NCBI RefSeq assembly: GCF_030269445.1
Contig: NZ_BSTJ01000006.1
Coordinates: forward strand, 124,001 to 188,000
Reading direction: 5' to 3'
From: Actinoallomurus iriomotensis
GTDB taxonomy: Bacteria; Actinomycetota; Actinomycetes; Streptosporangiales; Streptosporangiaceae
DNA: 64,000 bases
The notes under the pieces are model-generated. The model searched no databases. It worked only from the letters and a program-made list of their open reading frames with translations, and had not been told where the DNA came from. Both the position numbers and the translations under genes were made by a program. Positions 54,707 through 63,331 of the stretch are shown one piece after another (within the stretch, counting starts at the first letter, position 1; every line of letters begins with the position of its first letter).

Positions 54707-55555
54707 CTAGATCCGGTGTCGGCCCCGCCAGCTCACGACGGCGGCGGCGATCAGGTCGGGGCGGTCCTCGGGCGTGTGGTGGCCGGCGACCGCGTCGTAC
54801 CGTTCGACCTCCAGGCCGGCCAGGTGGCGCTCACACCAGTCGATCATCTCGGGGGTCATCATCGCGCCGGGCCCGGGGGCGAACGTGATCAGTAGCTTGG
54901 GCACGTCCGGGCTGGCCGCGAGCCACGCGTCGTACGCCTCGACCCGGGCCACGACGTCCGCCGGTTCGCCGCCGAGCGGCATCGACCGTGCCCAGCGCAG
55001 CAGCGGGAGACGGCTCTCGCGCGTGGGGTACGGCGCGCGGTAGGCGGCGATGTCGTCCTCGGCGAGCGGGGTGGCGACGCTGCCGGGGAGCATCTCGATG
55101 AAGGCGTTGTCGTCGAGCATCATGACCTCGCCCCGGTCGCTCTTGATCGCCTCGAACAGCGCCCGGCCGGCCTCGGGGAACTCCTCCCAGGCCATGGGCT
55201 TGACGATGGTCTCGGTGACCGCGATGCCGCGCACCCGCTCCGGATGCCGGGCGGCCCAGTCGAAGGCGAGCGCGCCGCCCCAGTCGTGCCCGACCAGGAT
55301 CACCTCGTCGAGGGCGAGCGCGTCGAACCAGGCGTCCAGGTACCGCGCGTGGTCGGCGAAGGAGTAGCCGATGGCGGGCTTGCCGGACTCGCCCATGCCG
55401 ATCAGGTCGGGCGCGAGCCGCCGCCCCGGCACGGCCGGGATGACGTCGCGCCACAGGTGGGAGGAGGTGGGGTTGCCGTGCAGGAAGACGACGGGCGCGC
55501 CGTCGCCTGTGTCCCGATAGAAGATCGTGGAGTCGAGTACTCGCTGGATGGGCAT
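54707..55555 (-). CDS. haloalkane dehalogenase-like alpha/beta hydrolase
   Basis: A 282-residue hydrolase with FLHGNPTSSHLWRDVIP (the Asn-Trp type halide pocket start), nucleophile Asp91 in LVGHDWGGALAFDWA, a helical cap (PMAWEEFPEAGRALFEAIKS) and the catalytic His in VAGHHTPEDRPD. An Asp nucleophile with HGNPTSS is the mark of haloalkane dehalogenases (DhaA/LinB group), which release halide and an alcohol. Natural substrates in actinomycetes are mostly unknown. It is followed by nothing downstream; upstream lies the F420-type gene only 9 bases away, so they may share a transcript. Confidence 0.85.
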   Translation of the reverse strand: MPIQRVLDSTIFYRDTGDGAPVVFLHGNPTSSHLWRDVIPAVPGRRLAPDLIGMGESGKPAIGYSFADHARYLDAWFDALALDEVILVGHDWGGALAFDWAARHPERVRGIAVTETIVKPMAWEEFPEAGRALFEAIKSDRGEVMMLDDNAFIEMLPGSVATPLAEDDIAAYRAPYPTRESRLPLLRWARSMPLGGEPADVVARVEAYDAWLAASPDVPKLLITFAPGPGAMMTPEMIDWCERHLAGLEVERYDAVAGHHTPEDRPDLIAAAVVSWRGRHRI

Positions 55556-55564
55556 GAGGGCCTT

Positions 55565-55942
55565 TCAAAGGTTGAGTCTCATCACGTGGTCGACCGCGAT
55601 CTCGATCACGACCCGGCCGGGCGGGTCGGGCGGCGGCGATCCGTAGCGTTCGGCGTAGCGGCGTACGCCCTCGGCCACCCGCGCCGGGGCCGCCGACACG
55701 GTGGCGGTGCCTTCGAGAGTGACCCAGCGGAAACCGGCCACCTGGCAGAGGGCGGCGCGGCCGCCCGCCACCAGGTTGCGGGCCTTGCGCGAGGACCCCA
55801 CCGTCAGGACGCGGGCCATGCGCGCGGCGCCGTCCCAGGTGAAGCGGACGGCCACCACATGGGGCGACCCGCCGGGCCGCAGCGTCGTCAAGGTGGCGAC
55901 GTGCGGCCGGGCGAGGAAGTCCTCCAGCGGGTCGCGGGTCAC
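55565..55942 (-). CDS. PNPOx-fold F420-dependent protein (TIGR03618-like)
   Basis: A 125-residue split-barrel protein: DPLEDFLARPHVATLTTLRP, GGSPHVVAVRFTWDG, LTVGSSRKARNLVAGGRAAL and CQVAGFRWVTLEGTATV. The order RPHVATLTT...GSPHVVxVxF...KARNL is that of the F420-binding PNPOx-like family common in actinobacteria. GTG 55942 overlaps the stop of the NAD(P)H-binding gene upstream by four bases, so these two are coupled and may act together in a reduction. Confidence 0.82.
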   Translation of the reverse strand: MTRDPLEDFLARPHVATLTTLRPGGSPHVVAVRFTWDGAARMARVLTVGSSRKARNLVAGGRAALCQVAGFRWVTLEGTATVSAAPARVAEGVRRYAERYGSPPPDPPGRVVIEIAVDHVMRLNL

Positions 55943-56754
55943 CGGAAGGCCGCGACGTTCCGCCGCGCCCAGTCGGCGAAGGTGCGCGGCGGGCGGCCGA
56001 GGATCTGCTCGACGGCCGGGCTCACCTCCTGCTCGGCGGCGGTCGGATCGCCGAGGATGGTGAGCGTCGGCTCGACGACCGGCTCGGGCATGAACCCCAG
56101 CATCTGCGCGCGGGCCTCGTCGCGGGTCTGCTCGACGAACCGCACCGGCTCGCCCAGCGCCTCGGCGATCGCCGCCGCCCGTTCGCGTGGAGTGATCGCG
56201 GCCGGGCCGGTGAGCACGTAGGTGCGGCCCTCGTGGCCCGGCTCCCGCAGGACCGCGGCGGCGACCTCGGCGATGTCGGCCGGATCGATGCTCGGCAGGC
56301 CGACGTCCGCGAACGGCGCGGCGGCGACCCGGTTCGTGCGGATCGGCTCGGCCCACGCGTACGCGTTGGAGTGGAATGCGCCCGGCCGCAGGATCGTCCA
56401 TTCGAGGCCCGACGCGCGTACGGCCGTCTCGAAGGTCACCGGGTGGCGGTAGCCGCCCGGCCGGGTGCCCGCGCCCTGAGAGGACAGCAGGACCACCCGC
56501 CGTACGCCGCCCGCCGCGGCGACCTCGAGCACGCCCCGCGGATCCTCCCCGGCGACGAGCAGGAACAGGGCGTCGGCGCCATCCAAGGCGGTCTTCAGGC
56601 TGGTGGGTTCGGCGAGGTCGGCCGCCTGGTGCCGGACGCCGCCGGGCACCTCCGCGGGGCGGCGCGAGACCGCCCTCACCTGTTCGCCGGCGGCGGCCAG
56701 CGTCCGTACGAGCTCCGCGCCGACGTTTCCGGTCGCCCCTGTCACCACGATCAT
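55939..56754 (-). CDS. NmrA-like NAD(P)-binding oxidoreductase
   Basis: A 271-residue atypical SDR: MIVVTGATGNVGAELVRTLA carries the GxxGxxG cofactor motif, followed by SRRPAEVPGG with a basic NADP site, VVLLSSQGAG, WTILRPGAFHSN and YVLTGPAAITPRERAAAIAE. It lacks the SDR YxxxK in the normal place, as expected for NmrA/NDUFA9-like members, which can be regulators or reductases. First gene of a minus-strand run with the F420-type and dehalogenase-like genes, and divergent from a TetR gene with duplicated operators between. Confidence 0.88.
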   Translation of the reverse strand: MIVVTGATGNVGAELVRTLAAAGEQVRAVSRRPAEVPGGVRHQAADLAEPTSLKTALDGADALFLLVAGEDPRGVLEVAAAGGVRRVVLLSSQGAGTRPGGYRHPVTFETAVRASGLEWTILRPGAFHSNAYAWAEPIRTNRVAAAPFADVGLPSIDPADIAEVAAAVLREPGHEGRTYVLTGPAAITPRERAAAIAEALGEPVRFVEQTRDEARAQMLGFMPEPVVEPTLTILGDPTAAEQEVSPAVEQILGRPPRTFADWARRNVAAFR

Positions 56755-56767
56755 CGAATCGCTCCTT

Positions 56768-56783
56768 AGTCAGTCAACTAACT
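56768..56783. promoter_or_regulatory. TetR operator, site 1
   Basis: AGTCAGTCAACTAACT; on the other strand AGTTAGTTGACTGACT. It lies 13 bases upstream of the NmrA-like gene start. The same half-sites recur in site 2. Confidence 0.6.
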
Positions 56784-56817
56784 GAGACCGTAGCCGACTC
56801 CGGCCGGTCGCGTCTAC

Positions 56818-56837
56818 AGTTAGTCGGGTGACTGACT
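56818..56837. promoter_or_regulatory. TetR operator, site 2, over the TetR start codon
   Basis: AGTTAGTCGGGTGACTGACT: the half-sites AGTTAGT and GACTGACT of site 1 with a centre four bases longer. It covers the GTG start (56828) of the TetR gene, so binding would block both transcription and access to the start region. Confidence 0.6.
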
Positions 56838-57403
56838 CAAAAACCGGGCGGGGGCCCGGCAAGCGGGAGCGGCTCGCGGGCGCGGCGGCCCGGGTGCTGC
56901 ACGAGCAGGGCGTCGAGCGGACCACGCTCGCGGACATCGCGCAGGCGGCCGACGTCCCGGTGGGCAACGTCTACTACTACTTCAAGACCAAGGACCAACT
57001 GGTCGAGGCCGCGATCGACACGCAGGCGGACCACCTGCGGAAGACGATCGCCGCACTCGACCGGCTGCCCTCGCCCGAGGAGCGGCTCAAGGCGCTCGTA
57101 CGCGGCTGGGTCGACGGCCGCGACGTCGCCGCTCGGTTCGGCTGCCCCACGGGCAGCCTCGCCGCCGAACTGGACAAGCGCGCCGACGGCCTCGACCGTA
57201 CGGTCGCCGCCGTCATGCGGCGGCTGATCGACTGGATCGAGGGCCAGTTCACGGCGATGGGGCGCGACGACGCGCGGGAGCTCGCCGTCGCCCTGTTCGC
57301 CGCGTATCAGGGGATCTCCCTGCTCACCAACACCTTCCGGGACCCGGAGCTGATGGCCGCCGAAGGCCGCCGGCTGGAGCGCTGGATCGACTCTCTCAGC
57401 TGA
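56828..57403 (+). CDS. TetR family regulator (divergent from NmrA-like gene)
   Basis: A 191-residue TetR protein: ERLAGAAARVLHEQGVERTT, LADIAQAADVPVGNVYYYFK, TKDQLVEAAID. The VGNVYYYFKTK recognition helix and the C-domain (GCPTGSLAAELDKRADGLDR; ALFAAYQGISLLTNTFRDPE) match the LmrA/YxaF-like subgroup, whose members typically bind two similar sites between divergent genes. Here two sites of the AGTTAGT..GACTGACT type are present. It likely represses itself and the NmrA-F420 operon. Confidence 0.92.
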   Translation: MTDSKTGRGPGKRERLAGAAARVLHEQGVERTTLADIAQAADVPVGNVYYYFKTKDQLVEAAIDTQADHLRKTIAALDRLPSPEERLKALVRGWVDGRDVAARFGCPTGSLAAELDKRADGLDRTVAAVMRRLIDWIEGQFTAMGRDDARELAVALFAAYQGISLLTNTFRDPELMAAEGRRLERWIDSLS

Positions 57404-57421
57404 TCACGATGAGCTCGGGCG

Positions 57422-57860
57422 TCACATGCCGTAGTCCTGCAGGAGGTTCAGCCAGATCTCGCTCGTGGCCGGGAAGGACGGAACGGCGTGCCAGAGCCGA
57501 TCCAGGGCGACCTCGGCGGTCACCGCGATGATGGCTCCGGGCAGGAGGTCGACCGTCGTCGGGCCGGCCGCCGACGCGGGCGACGATCACGTCGCCGCAG
57601 ACGCGGGCCTGGTGCTTGCCCATGTGGGTGAGCAGGTTGCGTCCGTTGACGTCCCCGACGGCGTACAGCCGGCCGTCAGGCACCTCGGTCGCCCGCATGC
57701 GACGGTGGTCTCCTTGGCGCCGAGGGCGTGCAGTGCCTGCGACATCTCACAGGCGACGGGCCGCCGCCGATCACGATGAGCCGCTCGGGTACCCGCCGGA
57801 CGGGCGTGCCGGGCCCGCACCGAGCACGATCACGTCGAAGACAGAGTCCTCGTTCAGCAC
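57422..57860 (-). pseudogene. pyridine nucleotide-disulfide oxidoreductase remnant
   Basis: Pieces of one FAD-dependent reductase follow each other in order but in changing frames: start LNEDSVFDVIVLGAGP (GTG 57860), then RRVPERLIVIGGGP and CEMSQALHALGAKETTVA, then VPDGRLYAVGDVNGRNLLTH, MGKHQARVCGDVI, and the C-terminal LDRLWHAVPSFPATSEIWLN, LLQDYGM ending at TGA 57422. A complete enzyme would need about 450-480 residues, but only about 145 codons remain. The redox-active CxxxxC region is among the losses. It resembles mercuric or dihydrolipoyl-type reductases. Confidence 0.75.
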
Positions 57861-57911
57861 GACGTTCTCCTTGCACGGTCCTCGGCCGGGCGTGTCGCCC
57901 GGACCTCCCGT

Positions 57912-58187
57912 TCAAGCGGGGGCGGTGCCAGGGCGAAGGCGTGGCCGGCGGTGACGGCGGCGCGCTTCACGATCGAGGATGTGGTCGATTTGATGGAGAA
58001 TGGCGGAGCCGGCGTGATGAATGCCGGTGGCGAAGCCGACCTCTTCGGCGGAGAGGTTCTTGCGCGGGTTGTCGGCCAGCAGCCAGGCATAGACGAGTAT
58101 CGAGGTCAGGGGTGTGCGCAGCGCATGCGACAGCTCGGTCACGAGTTGTGGTGCGAGCTCTTGACCCTGGTGTCGGTTGTCATCCAT
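57912..58187 (-). pseudogene. histidine kinase fragment
   Basis: From ATG 58187 the frame reads QELAPQLVTELSHALRTPLT, SILVYAWLLADNPRKNLSAE, EVGFATGIHHAGSAILHQID, HILD. This is the HisKA dimerisation domain with the H-box His of a sensor/hybrid kinase. No sensor part, ATPase domain or receiver is present on either side, and after HILD the sequence becomes Arg-rich noise. It is a fragment, not a complete gene. Confidence 0.7.
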
Positions 58188-58258
58188 GACCTCGAGCCTC
58201 GTCGCCTAAGATTGAGCGAACAAGGCGTATGAGTCTCAATTTCCCGCGCGAGCGTCTC

Positions 58259-59170
58259 ATGGACACTGTCAGTCGGCTTATCCAGATGGCGAGACTTCAG
58301 GCGAGCCTGGACAAGCGTTGCCTCCTCGCCGGCACGACCGTCATGGACGTGTCCGAGTACGCCGAGGGCGAGGTGCCCTTCCACGTGCTGCTTGACGGCA
58401 CCTGCACACTCGAACTCCCCGGCCGGCGTCTCGAGCTACGGCCCGGTGACGTCGTCCTGCTTCCGCGAGCCGAACCCCACCGCATCCGCACGGCCGGCGC
58501 CGGACGGGCTCAGAGAGCGGTCGAGACGCCGGGCGAGACGTTCGACACCATCCGCAGCCCGGCCGGCGAGGAGATGATCGACCTGTTCTGCGGACATTAC
58601 TCGTACGGTTCCGGCGCGGGCACGATGCTCTTCCGGAGCCTCCCCGACCCGATCCATGTCTCCTTCGCCGAATCCGGCGAGGCGACCGAGGTCGTGCGGA
58701 TGCTGAGCACGATCATGCGCCGCGAGGCGCAGAACGACGGGCCCGGCACGGCCGCCATCCTCTCCTACCTCTGCGGCGCCCTGCTCGCGATGGTGCTACG
58801 GAAGTCGAACCGGCGGCCGGCCGACACGGCACTGTGGACCGCGGCCGACGACGAGCGGATCCGTGGCGTCATCGACGTCCTGCTCCGCGAGCCCGGCGCC
58901 GACTGGTCGATCGCACATCTCGCGCAGATCGCCGGCATGTCGCGGGCCACGTTCGTCCGGCATTTCTCCCATCGCACGGGGATGACCGTCGGCGCCTTCC
59001 TCACCCACATCCGCATGATGATCGCGGCCGATCTGCTCACCGATACCGACCTCACCGTGGCCGCGGTCGCCGCCAACGTCGGGTACCACTCCGAGTCGGC
59101 CTTCGGCCGGGCCTTCCGTCTCGCGAGCGGATCGCCCCCGGCCCGATTCCGCCGGAGCGCGGCCGCGTAG
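58259..59170 (+). CDS. AraC family regulator with cupin domain
   Basis: A 303-residue regulator. The N-terminal cupin_6-type sensor has HVLLDGTCTLELPGRRLELR, PGDVVLLPRAEPHRI and IDLFCGHYSYGSGAG. The C-terminal double HTH reads WSIAHLAQIAGMSRATFVRH, FSHRTGMTVGAFLTHIRMMI and DLTVAAVAANVGYHSESAFG, RAFRLASGSPPARFRR. ATG 58259 fits the family start (MDTVSRLIQMARLQASLDKR); ATG 58229 is possible. The usual targets are neighbouring oxidoreductase genes; here the nearest are the dead reductase fragment and the convergent cox operon. Confidence 0.88.
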   Translation: MDTVSRLIQMARLQASLDKRCLLAGTTVMDVSEYAEGEVPFHVLLDGTCTLELPGRRLELRPGDVVLLPRAEPHRIRTAGAGRAQRAVETPGETFDTIRSPAGEEMIDLFCGHYSYGSGAGTMLFRSLPDPIHVSFAESGEATEVVRMLSTIMRREAQNDGPGTAAILSYLCGALLAMVLRKSNRRPADTALWTAADDERIRGVIDVLLREPGADWSIAHLAQIAGMSRATFVRHFSHRTGMTVGAFLTHIRMMIAADLLTDTDLTVAAVAANVGYHSESAFGRAFRLASGSPPARFRRSAAA

Positions 59171-59210
59171 CCGAGCCGACGGCCACCGGCTCCGATGCCC
59201 CCGCCCGGCG

Positions 59211-59227
59211 CGGGCGGCCAACTCAGC
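59211..59227. terminator. bidirectional hairpin between AraC and coxG-like genes
   Basis: CCGCCCG (59211-59217) pairs with CGGGCGG (59221-59227) over a 3-base loop, between two convergent genes (stops at 59170 and 59231). No T-run; termination is inferred from position. Confidence 0.45.
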
Positions 59228-59230
59228 TGA

Positions 59231-59971
59231 TCACTTGCGCCGGACGCGCCGAACGATCCGCCACAGGCCCACCAGACCCACGAGGGCGAGCGCCACGGGT
59301 GCCAGCCGCTTGGCGATCGAGGGGCCCGCGAACTCCAGCAGGTTGATCGCCTCGTCGTTGGACGCGCGCGCCGCGACGGGCCGCTGCGCCGCCGGCTGCG
59401 GCGGGGTCTCGGCGGGTGCGGCCTGCGGTTCCGCGGCCTCGGCGGGCTGCGGAGCGCCGTCACCGCTCGGCGCGGGCTCGGCCTGCGGCTCCGCCGGAGC
59501 GGCCTCGGGCGCCTCTGCGCCTTCTGCGGGCCGTGTGATCTCCTCGGCGAGGTTGTCCGCGAACCGCCCGACCAGCTTGCCGCCGACCTCGGACATGATG
59601 TTGCGGCCGAACTGCGCCGGACGCCCGGTGATGTTGAGCTTGGTGTGCACCGTGACCCGGGTGCTGTCGCCCTCGCCGTGCAGCTGTGCCTGGACGTTCG
59701 CGCTGGCCGTTCCGGCGCCGCGCGCCTCCTTGCCGGTGCCCTCGATGGACACCGTGTGGGTGTCCTCGTCGCGCGCGGCGATGCGGGCCGAGCCCTTGTA
59801 CGTGATCGTCATCGCCCCGAGCTTCACCTTGAGCCGGCCCGTGAAGTCGTCGCCGTCGACCGAGTCGAGTGTCGCGCCGGGCATGCACGGAGCGATCCGC
59901 TCGATGTCGAGCAGGACCGCCCACGCCTGGTCCACGGGCACGGGAACGGTGAATTCATGATCGAGTTCCAT
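59231..59971 (-). CDS. coxG: CoxG-like SRPBCC protein with C-terminal membrane anchor
   Basis: A 246-residue protein. The first ~145 residues are a CoxG/SRPBCC domain (HEFTVPVPVDQAWAVLLDIE, RIAPCMPGATLDSVDGDDFT, GRLKVKLGAMTITYKGSARI, NIMSEVGGKLVGRFADNLAE). A low-complexity Ala/Pro/Glu linker of ~60 residues leads to one C-terminal membrane span (APVALALVGLVGLWRIVRRV). CoxG proteins recruit the CO-dehydrogenase-type hydroxylase to the membrane or carry its quinone electron link. It is the last gene of the cox cluster, separated from coxM by a strong hairpin. Confidence 0.88.
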   Translation of the reverse strand: MELDHEFTVPVPVDQAWAVLLDIERIAPCMPGATLDSVDGDDFTGRLKVKLGAMTITYKGSARIAARDEDTHTVSIEGTGKEARGAGTASANVQAQLHGEGDSTRVTVHTKLNITGRPAQFGRNIMSEVGGKLVGRFADNLAEEITRPAEGAEAPEAAPAEPQAEPAPSGDGAPQPAEAAEPQAAPAETPPQPAAQRPVAARASNDEAINLLEFAGPSIAKRLAPVALALVGLVGLWRIVRRVRRK

Positions 59972-60008
59972 GGACATCCTCCCAGATGGAGCCTATGAGG
60001 GCCCCCAA

Positions 60009-60058
60009 GCTCCGCTGACGCGGGGTATGCACGACTGCATACCCCGCGCCGGCGGAGC
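60009..60058 (-). other. two-tier hairpin between coxM and coxG
   Basis: An inner perfect 12-bp stem GCGGGGTATGCA (60020-60031) / TGCATACCCCGC (60036-60047) with a 4-base loop lies inside an outer 7-bp stem GCTCCGC (60009-60015) / GCGGAGC (60052-60058). There is no T-run. It may cause partial termination or RNA processing that lowers coxG relative to coxSLM. Confidence 0.6.
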
Positions 60059-60074
60059 CAACATGCGACGAGTT

Positions 60075-60920
60075 CTAGACGCCGGCCGCCGCCGACAGCG
60101 CACGTGCGGTCAGGACCGTCGCGAGGTGCCGGCGGTAGTCGGAGGATCCGTGCAGGTCGCTGGGTGGGCTGGTGCCCTCGGCGGCGCTTGCGGCCGCCGC
60201 GCGGAACGCCTCCCGGTCGGCCGCGCCGCCCCGGACCGCCGCCTCCACCGCTGACGCGCGTACCGGCGTCGAACCCATGTTGGTCAGGCCGATCCGGGCT
60301 CCGGCGACCTCGCCGCCCGAGCGGTCGACGAGGCACGCGACGCCGACGATGGCCCAGGCCTGCGCCGTCCGGTGGAACTTCTCGTAGTGGAAGCCCCAGC
60401 CGGCGAAGGCCTTCGGCAGGCGGACGCCGACCAGGACCTCGTCGGGTTCGAGCGTCGAGGTCAGGTAGTCGGCGAAGAACTCGGCCGCCGGGATCTCCCG
60501 CGACGACGTGACGAACACCCCGTCCATCGCCAGCACGACCGCCGGCAGGTCGCCCGCCGGGTCCGCGTGCGCGAGCGAGCCGCCGAAGGTGCCCCGGTGG
60601 CGTACGGCCGGGTCGGCGACGGTCGAGGTGGCCGCCGCGACCAGGGGCGCGTGCTCGCGGATCAGCGGATCGCGCAGCACGTCGTAGTGCGTCGTCATGG
60701 CGCCCACCAGCAGTGAGGAGCCCTCGTCGCGCACACCGTGCAGCTCCGGCACCGAGGCGACGTCGATCAGCACCTCGGGGAACGCCAGCCGCAGGCGCAG
60801 CAGCGGCAGCAGGCTCTGCCCGCCCGCGATCACCTTGCCCTCGTCGCCGGCGTCGCGCAGCGCCGAGACCGCCTCATCCAGCGACGACGGCCGGACATAG
60901 TCGAACGATCCGGGAATCAT
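60075..60920 (-). CDS. coxM: molybdenum hydroxylase FAD subunit (CoxM type)
   Basis: A 281-residue FAD-binding subunit: FDYVRPSSLDEAVSALRDAG, AGGQSLLPLLRLRLAFPEVL (FAD pyrophosphate loop), then RHRGTFGGSLAHADPAGDLP, the second FAD motif of the xanthine dehydrogenase/CO dehydrogenase medium subunit. The C-terminal CODH_FAD_C domain follows (YEKFHRTAQAWAIVGVACLV). It passes electrons from the FeS subunit to an acceptor. ATG 60920 overlaps the coxL stop by four bases. Confidence 0.94.
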   Translation of the reverse strand: MIPGSFDYVRPSSLDEAVSALRDAGDEGKVIAGGQSLLPLLRLRLAFPEVLIDVASVPELHGVRDEGSSLLVGAMTTHYDVLRDPLIREHAPLVAAATSTVADPAVRHRGTFGGSLAHADPAGDLPAVVLAMDGVFVTSSREIPAAEFFADYLTSTLEPDEVLVGVRLPKAFAGWGFHYEKFHRTAQAWAIVGVACLVDRSGGEVAGARIGLTNMGSTPVRASAVEAAVRGGAADREAFRAAAASAAEGTSPPSDLHGSSDYRRHLATVLTARALSAAAGV

Positions 60921-63331
60921 GCCTCACTCCTGCTGTCCTCGGTGGCCGATCCGAGCCCGCCGCCCGCACCGGGCCGCGTCGAGTGTTCCGGTCCACCCCC
61001 GCGCAAGGCCCGCCACACGCGTTCGGGCGTGCACGGCATCGGCACGTCGTCCACCCCGTACGGGCGGAGGGCGTCGACGATCGCGTTCACCACGGCGGGC
61101 GTGGAGGCGATCGTGCCGGCCTCGCCGACGCCCTTGACGCCCAGCGGGTTCGTGGTCGCCGGCGTCTCGGTGCGGTCGGTGGTGAACGTCGGCAGGTCCG
61201 AGGCCGCCGGGAGCAGGTAGTCGGCCATCGTCGTGGTCGTCAGGTTGCCGTCGGCGTCGTAGACCGCCTCCTCGTACAGCGCCTGGGCGATGCCCTGCGC
61301 CAGGCCGCCGTGCACCTGGCCCTCGACGATCAGCGGATTGACCACCTTGCCGACGTCGTCCACCGCGACGTACGAGCGGATCTTGACGTACCCGGTCTCG
61401 GTGTCCACCTCGGCGGCGCACAGGTGCGTGCCGTGCGGGAAGGAGAAGTTGTCCGGATCGTGCGTGGCGTCGGAGTCGAGCGACGGCTCGAAGCCCTCGG
61501 GCAGGTCGTGCGCCGCGAAGGCGGCCAGCGACACCTCCTGCAGCGTCCGCGACTGGTCGGGCACGCCGCGTACGGAGAACGCGCCTCCTTCGAAATCGAT
61601 GTCCTTCTCGTCGGCCTCCAGCAGGTGCGCGGCCATCCGGCGGGCCTTGTCGATCACCTTGTCGCAGGCGTTGTACAGCGCCACGCCGCCGACGGCGAGG
61701 GACCGCGAGCCGTAGGTGTCCATGCCCTTGGGCGAGACGGCGGTGTCGCCGTGCAGCACGCGTACGTCCTCGAACGGCACGCCCAGCCGGTCGGCGGTGA
61801 TCTGCGCCCACGCCGTCTCGTGCCCCTGCCCGTGCGCCGACGAGCCGGTCACCACCTCGACCTTGCCGGACGGCAGCACCCGTACGGACGCGTGCTCCCA
61901 GCCGCCCGCGCCGTACGACAGCGAGCCGAGCACCCGCGACGGCGCGAGACCGCACATCTCGGTGAACGTCGAGACGCCGATGCCGAGCTGCACGGGATCC
62001 CCGCGGTCGCGCCGGTCGGCCTGTTCGGCGCGCAGCTCGTCATAGTGGAACAGCTGCCGCGCCTTGTCCGTCGCGGCCTCGTAGTTGCCGGAGTCATAGG
62101 TCAGCCCGGCGATCGTCTCGTACGGGAACTCCTCGTGCTTGATCCAGTTACGGCGGCGCACCTCCAGCGGGTCGAGGGACAGCTCGCCGGCCAGCTCGTC
62201 CATCAGCCGCTCGATCGCGTACGTGGCCTCCGGCCGGCCGGCGCCCCGGTACGCGTCGGTCGGGGTCTTGGTGGTGAAGATCCCGGCGCACTTGAAGTGG
62301 TAGGCGTCCATCTTGTAGATGCCGTTGAACATGAACGCGCCCAGCAGCGGGATGCCCGGCGTGACCAGCATCAGGTAGGCGCCCATGTCGGCGAGCAGGT
62401 CGACCTTGAGCCCGCGGATCCGCCCGTCCGAGTCGGCCGCCAGCGACAGCCGCTGGATCTGGTCGCGGCCGTGGTGGACGGTCGCGTTGCCCTCGCTGCG
62501 CGACTCGGTCCACTTGATCGGGCGGCCGAGCCGTTTCGTCAGCAGGAGGCAGGCCACCTCCTCGCCGTACACCTGGAGCTTGGAGCCGAAACCGCCGCCG
62601 ACGTCCGGCGCGACGACCCGGAGCCGGTGCTCGGGGATGCCGGTCACGGTGGCCAGCATCAGCCGCAGGATGTGCGGGATCTGCGTCGCCGACCACAGGG
62701 TGTACTCGTCGCCCACGGCCGAGCAGACCACCGCGCGCGGCTCCATCGCGGTCGGGATCAGCCGCTGCTGGACGTACCGGCGTTCGATGACGACCGGCGC
62801 GTCACGGAAGGCCGCGTCGATGTCACCCGCCTCGAAGACCCACTCGTAGGACTTGTTCGTGCCCTTGTCGGCGTGGACGAGGTCGGCGCCCTCCCTGACC
62901 GCCGACTCCATGTCCAGCACGGCGGGCAGGGACTCGTAGTCGACGTCGATCGCCTCGAGCGCGTCCGCGGCGGCGTACCGGTCGCGGGCCACCACGACGG
63001 CCACCGGCTCGCCGACGTACCGGACCTCGCTCACCGCGATCGGCGGATGGTCCGGCAGCACCATGTCCTCGGTGACCGGCCACGCGCACGGCAGGCTGCC
63101 CTGCTCGTCGGCCAGGTCCGCGCCGGTGAAGACCGCGATCACGCCGGGCCGCTCGCGGGCCTCGCTCACGTCGATCGCGGTGATGCGCGCGTGCGCGACC
63201 GGGCTGCGCAGGAACGCCGCGTGGAGCAGGCCCGGCAGCTGGATGTTGTCGGTCCAGTTGGTCCGTCCGGTGATCAGCCGGGCGTCTTCGGAGCGCAGGC
63301 GGGCGCTGCCGATCTCGGGGGCGGCGGTCAT
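60917..63331 (-). CDS. coxL: molybdenum hydroxylase large subunit, form II CoxL type
   Basis: An 804-residue Mo-cytosine-dinucleotide subunit. The N-terminal a/b-hammerhead domain (RLRSEDARLITGRTNWTDNI; VRYVGEPVAVVVARDRYAAA) is followed by the Mo-binding parts: VVAPDVGGGFGSKLQVYGEE, the active-site loop TDAYRGAGRPEATYAIERLM, GSSAHGQGHETAWAQITADR and NPLGVKGVGEAGTIASTPAV with the catalytic Glu. The loop AYRGAGR (residues 360-366) is the form II sequence; true CO dehydrogenases have AYRCSFR with the Cu-binding Cys. So the substrate is probably not CO, and the name refers to the family only. ATG 63331 overlaps coxS by ATGA. Confidence 0.95.
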   Translation of the reverse strand: MTAAPEIGSARLRSEDARLITGRTNWTDNIQLPGLLHAAFLRSPVAHARITAIDVSEARERPGVIAVFTGADLADEQGSLPCAWPVTEDMVLPDHPPIAVSEVRYVGEPVAVVVARDRYAAADALEAIDVDYESLPAVLDMESAVREGADLVHADKGTNKSYEWVFEAGDIDAAFRDAPVVIERRYVQQRLIPTAMEPRAVVCSAVGDEYTLWSATQIPHILRLMLATVTGIPEHRLRVVAPDVGGGFGSKLQVYGEEVACLLLTKRLGRPIKWTESRSEGNATVHHGRDQIQRLSLAADSDGRIRGLKVDLLADMGAYLMLVTPGIPLLGAFMFNGIYKMDAYHFKCAGIFTTKTPTDAYRGAGRPEATYAIERLMDELAGELSLDPLEVRRRNWIKHEEFPYETIAGLTYDSGNYEAATDKARQLFHYDELRAEQADRRDRGDPVQLGIGVSTFTEMCGLAPSRVLGSLSYGAGGWEHASVRVLPSGKVEVVTGSSAHGQGHETAWAQITADRLGVPFEDVRVLHGDTAVSPKGMDTYGSRSLAVGGVALYNACDKVIDKARRMAAHLLEADEKDIDFEGGAFSVRGVPDQSRTLQEVSLAAFAAHDLPEGFEPSLDSDATHDPDNFSFPHGTHLCAAEVDTETGYVKIRSYVAVDDVGKVVNPLIVEGQVHGGLAQGIAQALYEEAVYDADGNLTTTTMADYLLPAASDLPTFTTDRTETPATTNPLGVKGVGEAGTIASTPAVVNAIVDALRPYGVDDVPMPCTPERVWRALRGGGPEHSTRPGAGGGLGSATEDSRSEA

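Noticed and set aside
60917-63331. A true CO dehydrogenase
   Set aside because: The active-site loop is AYRGAGR instead of AYRCSFR, so the copper-binding cysteine is missing.
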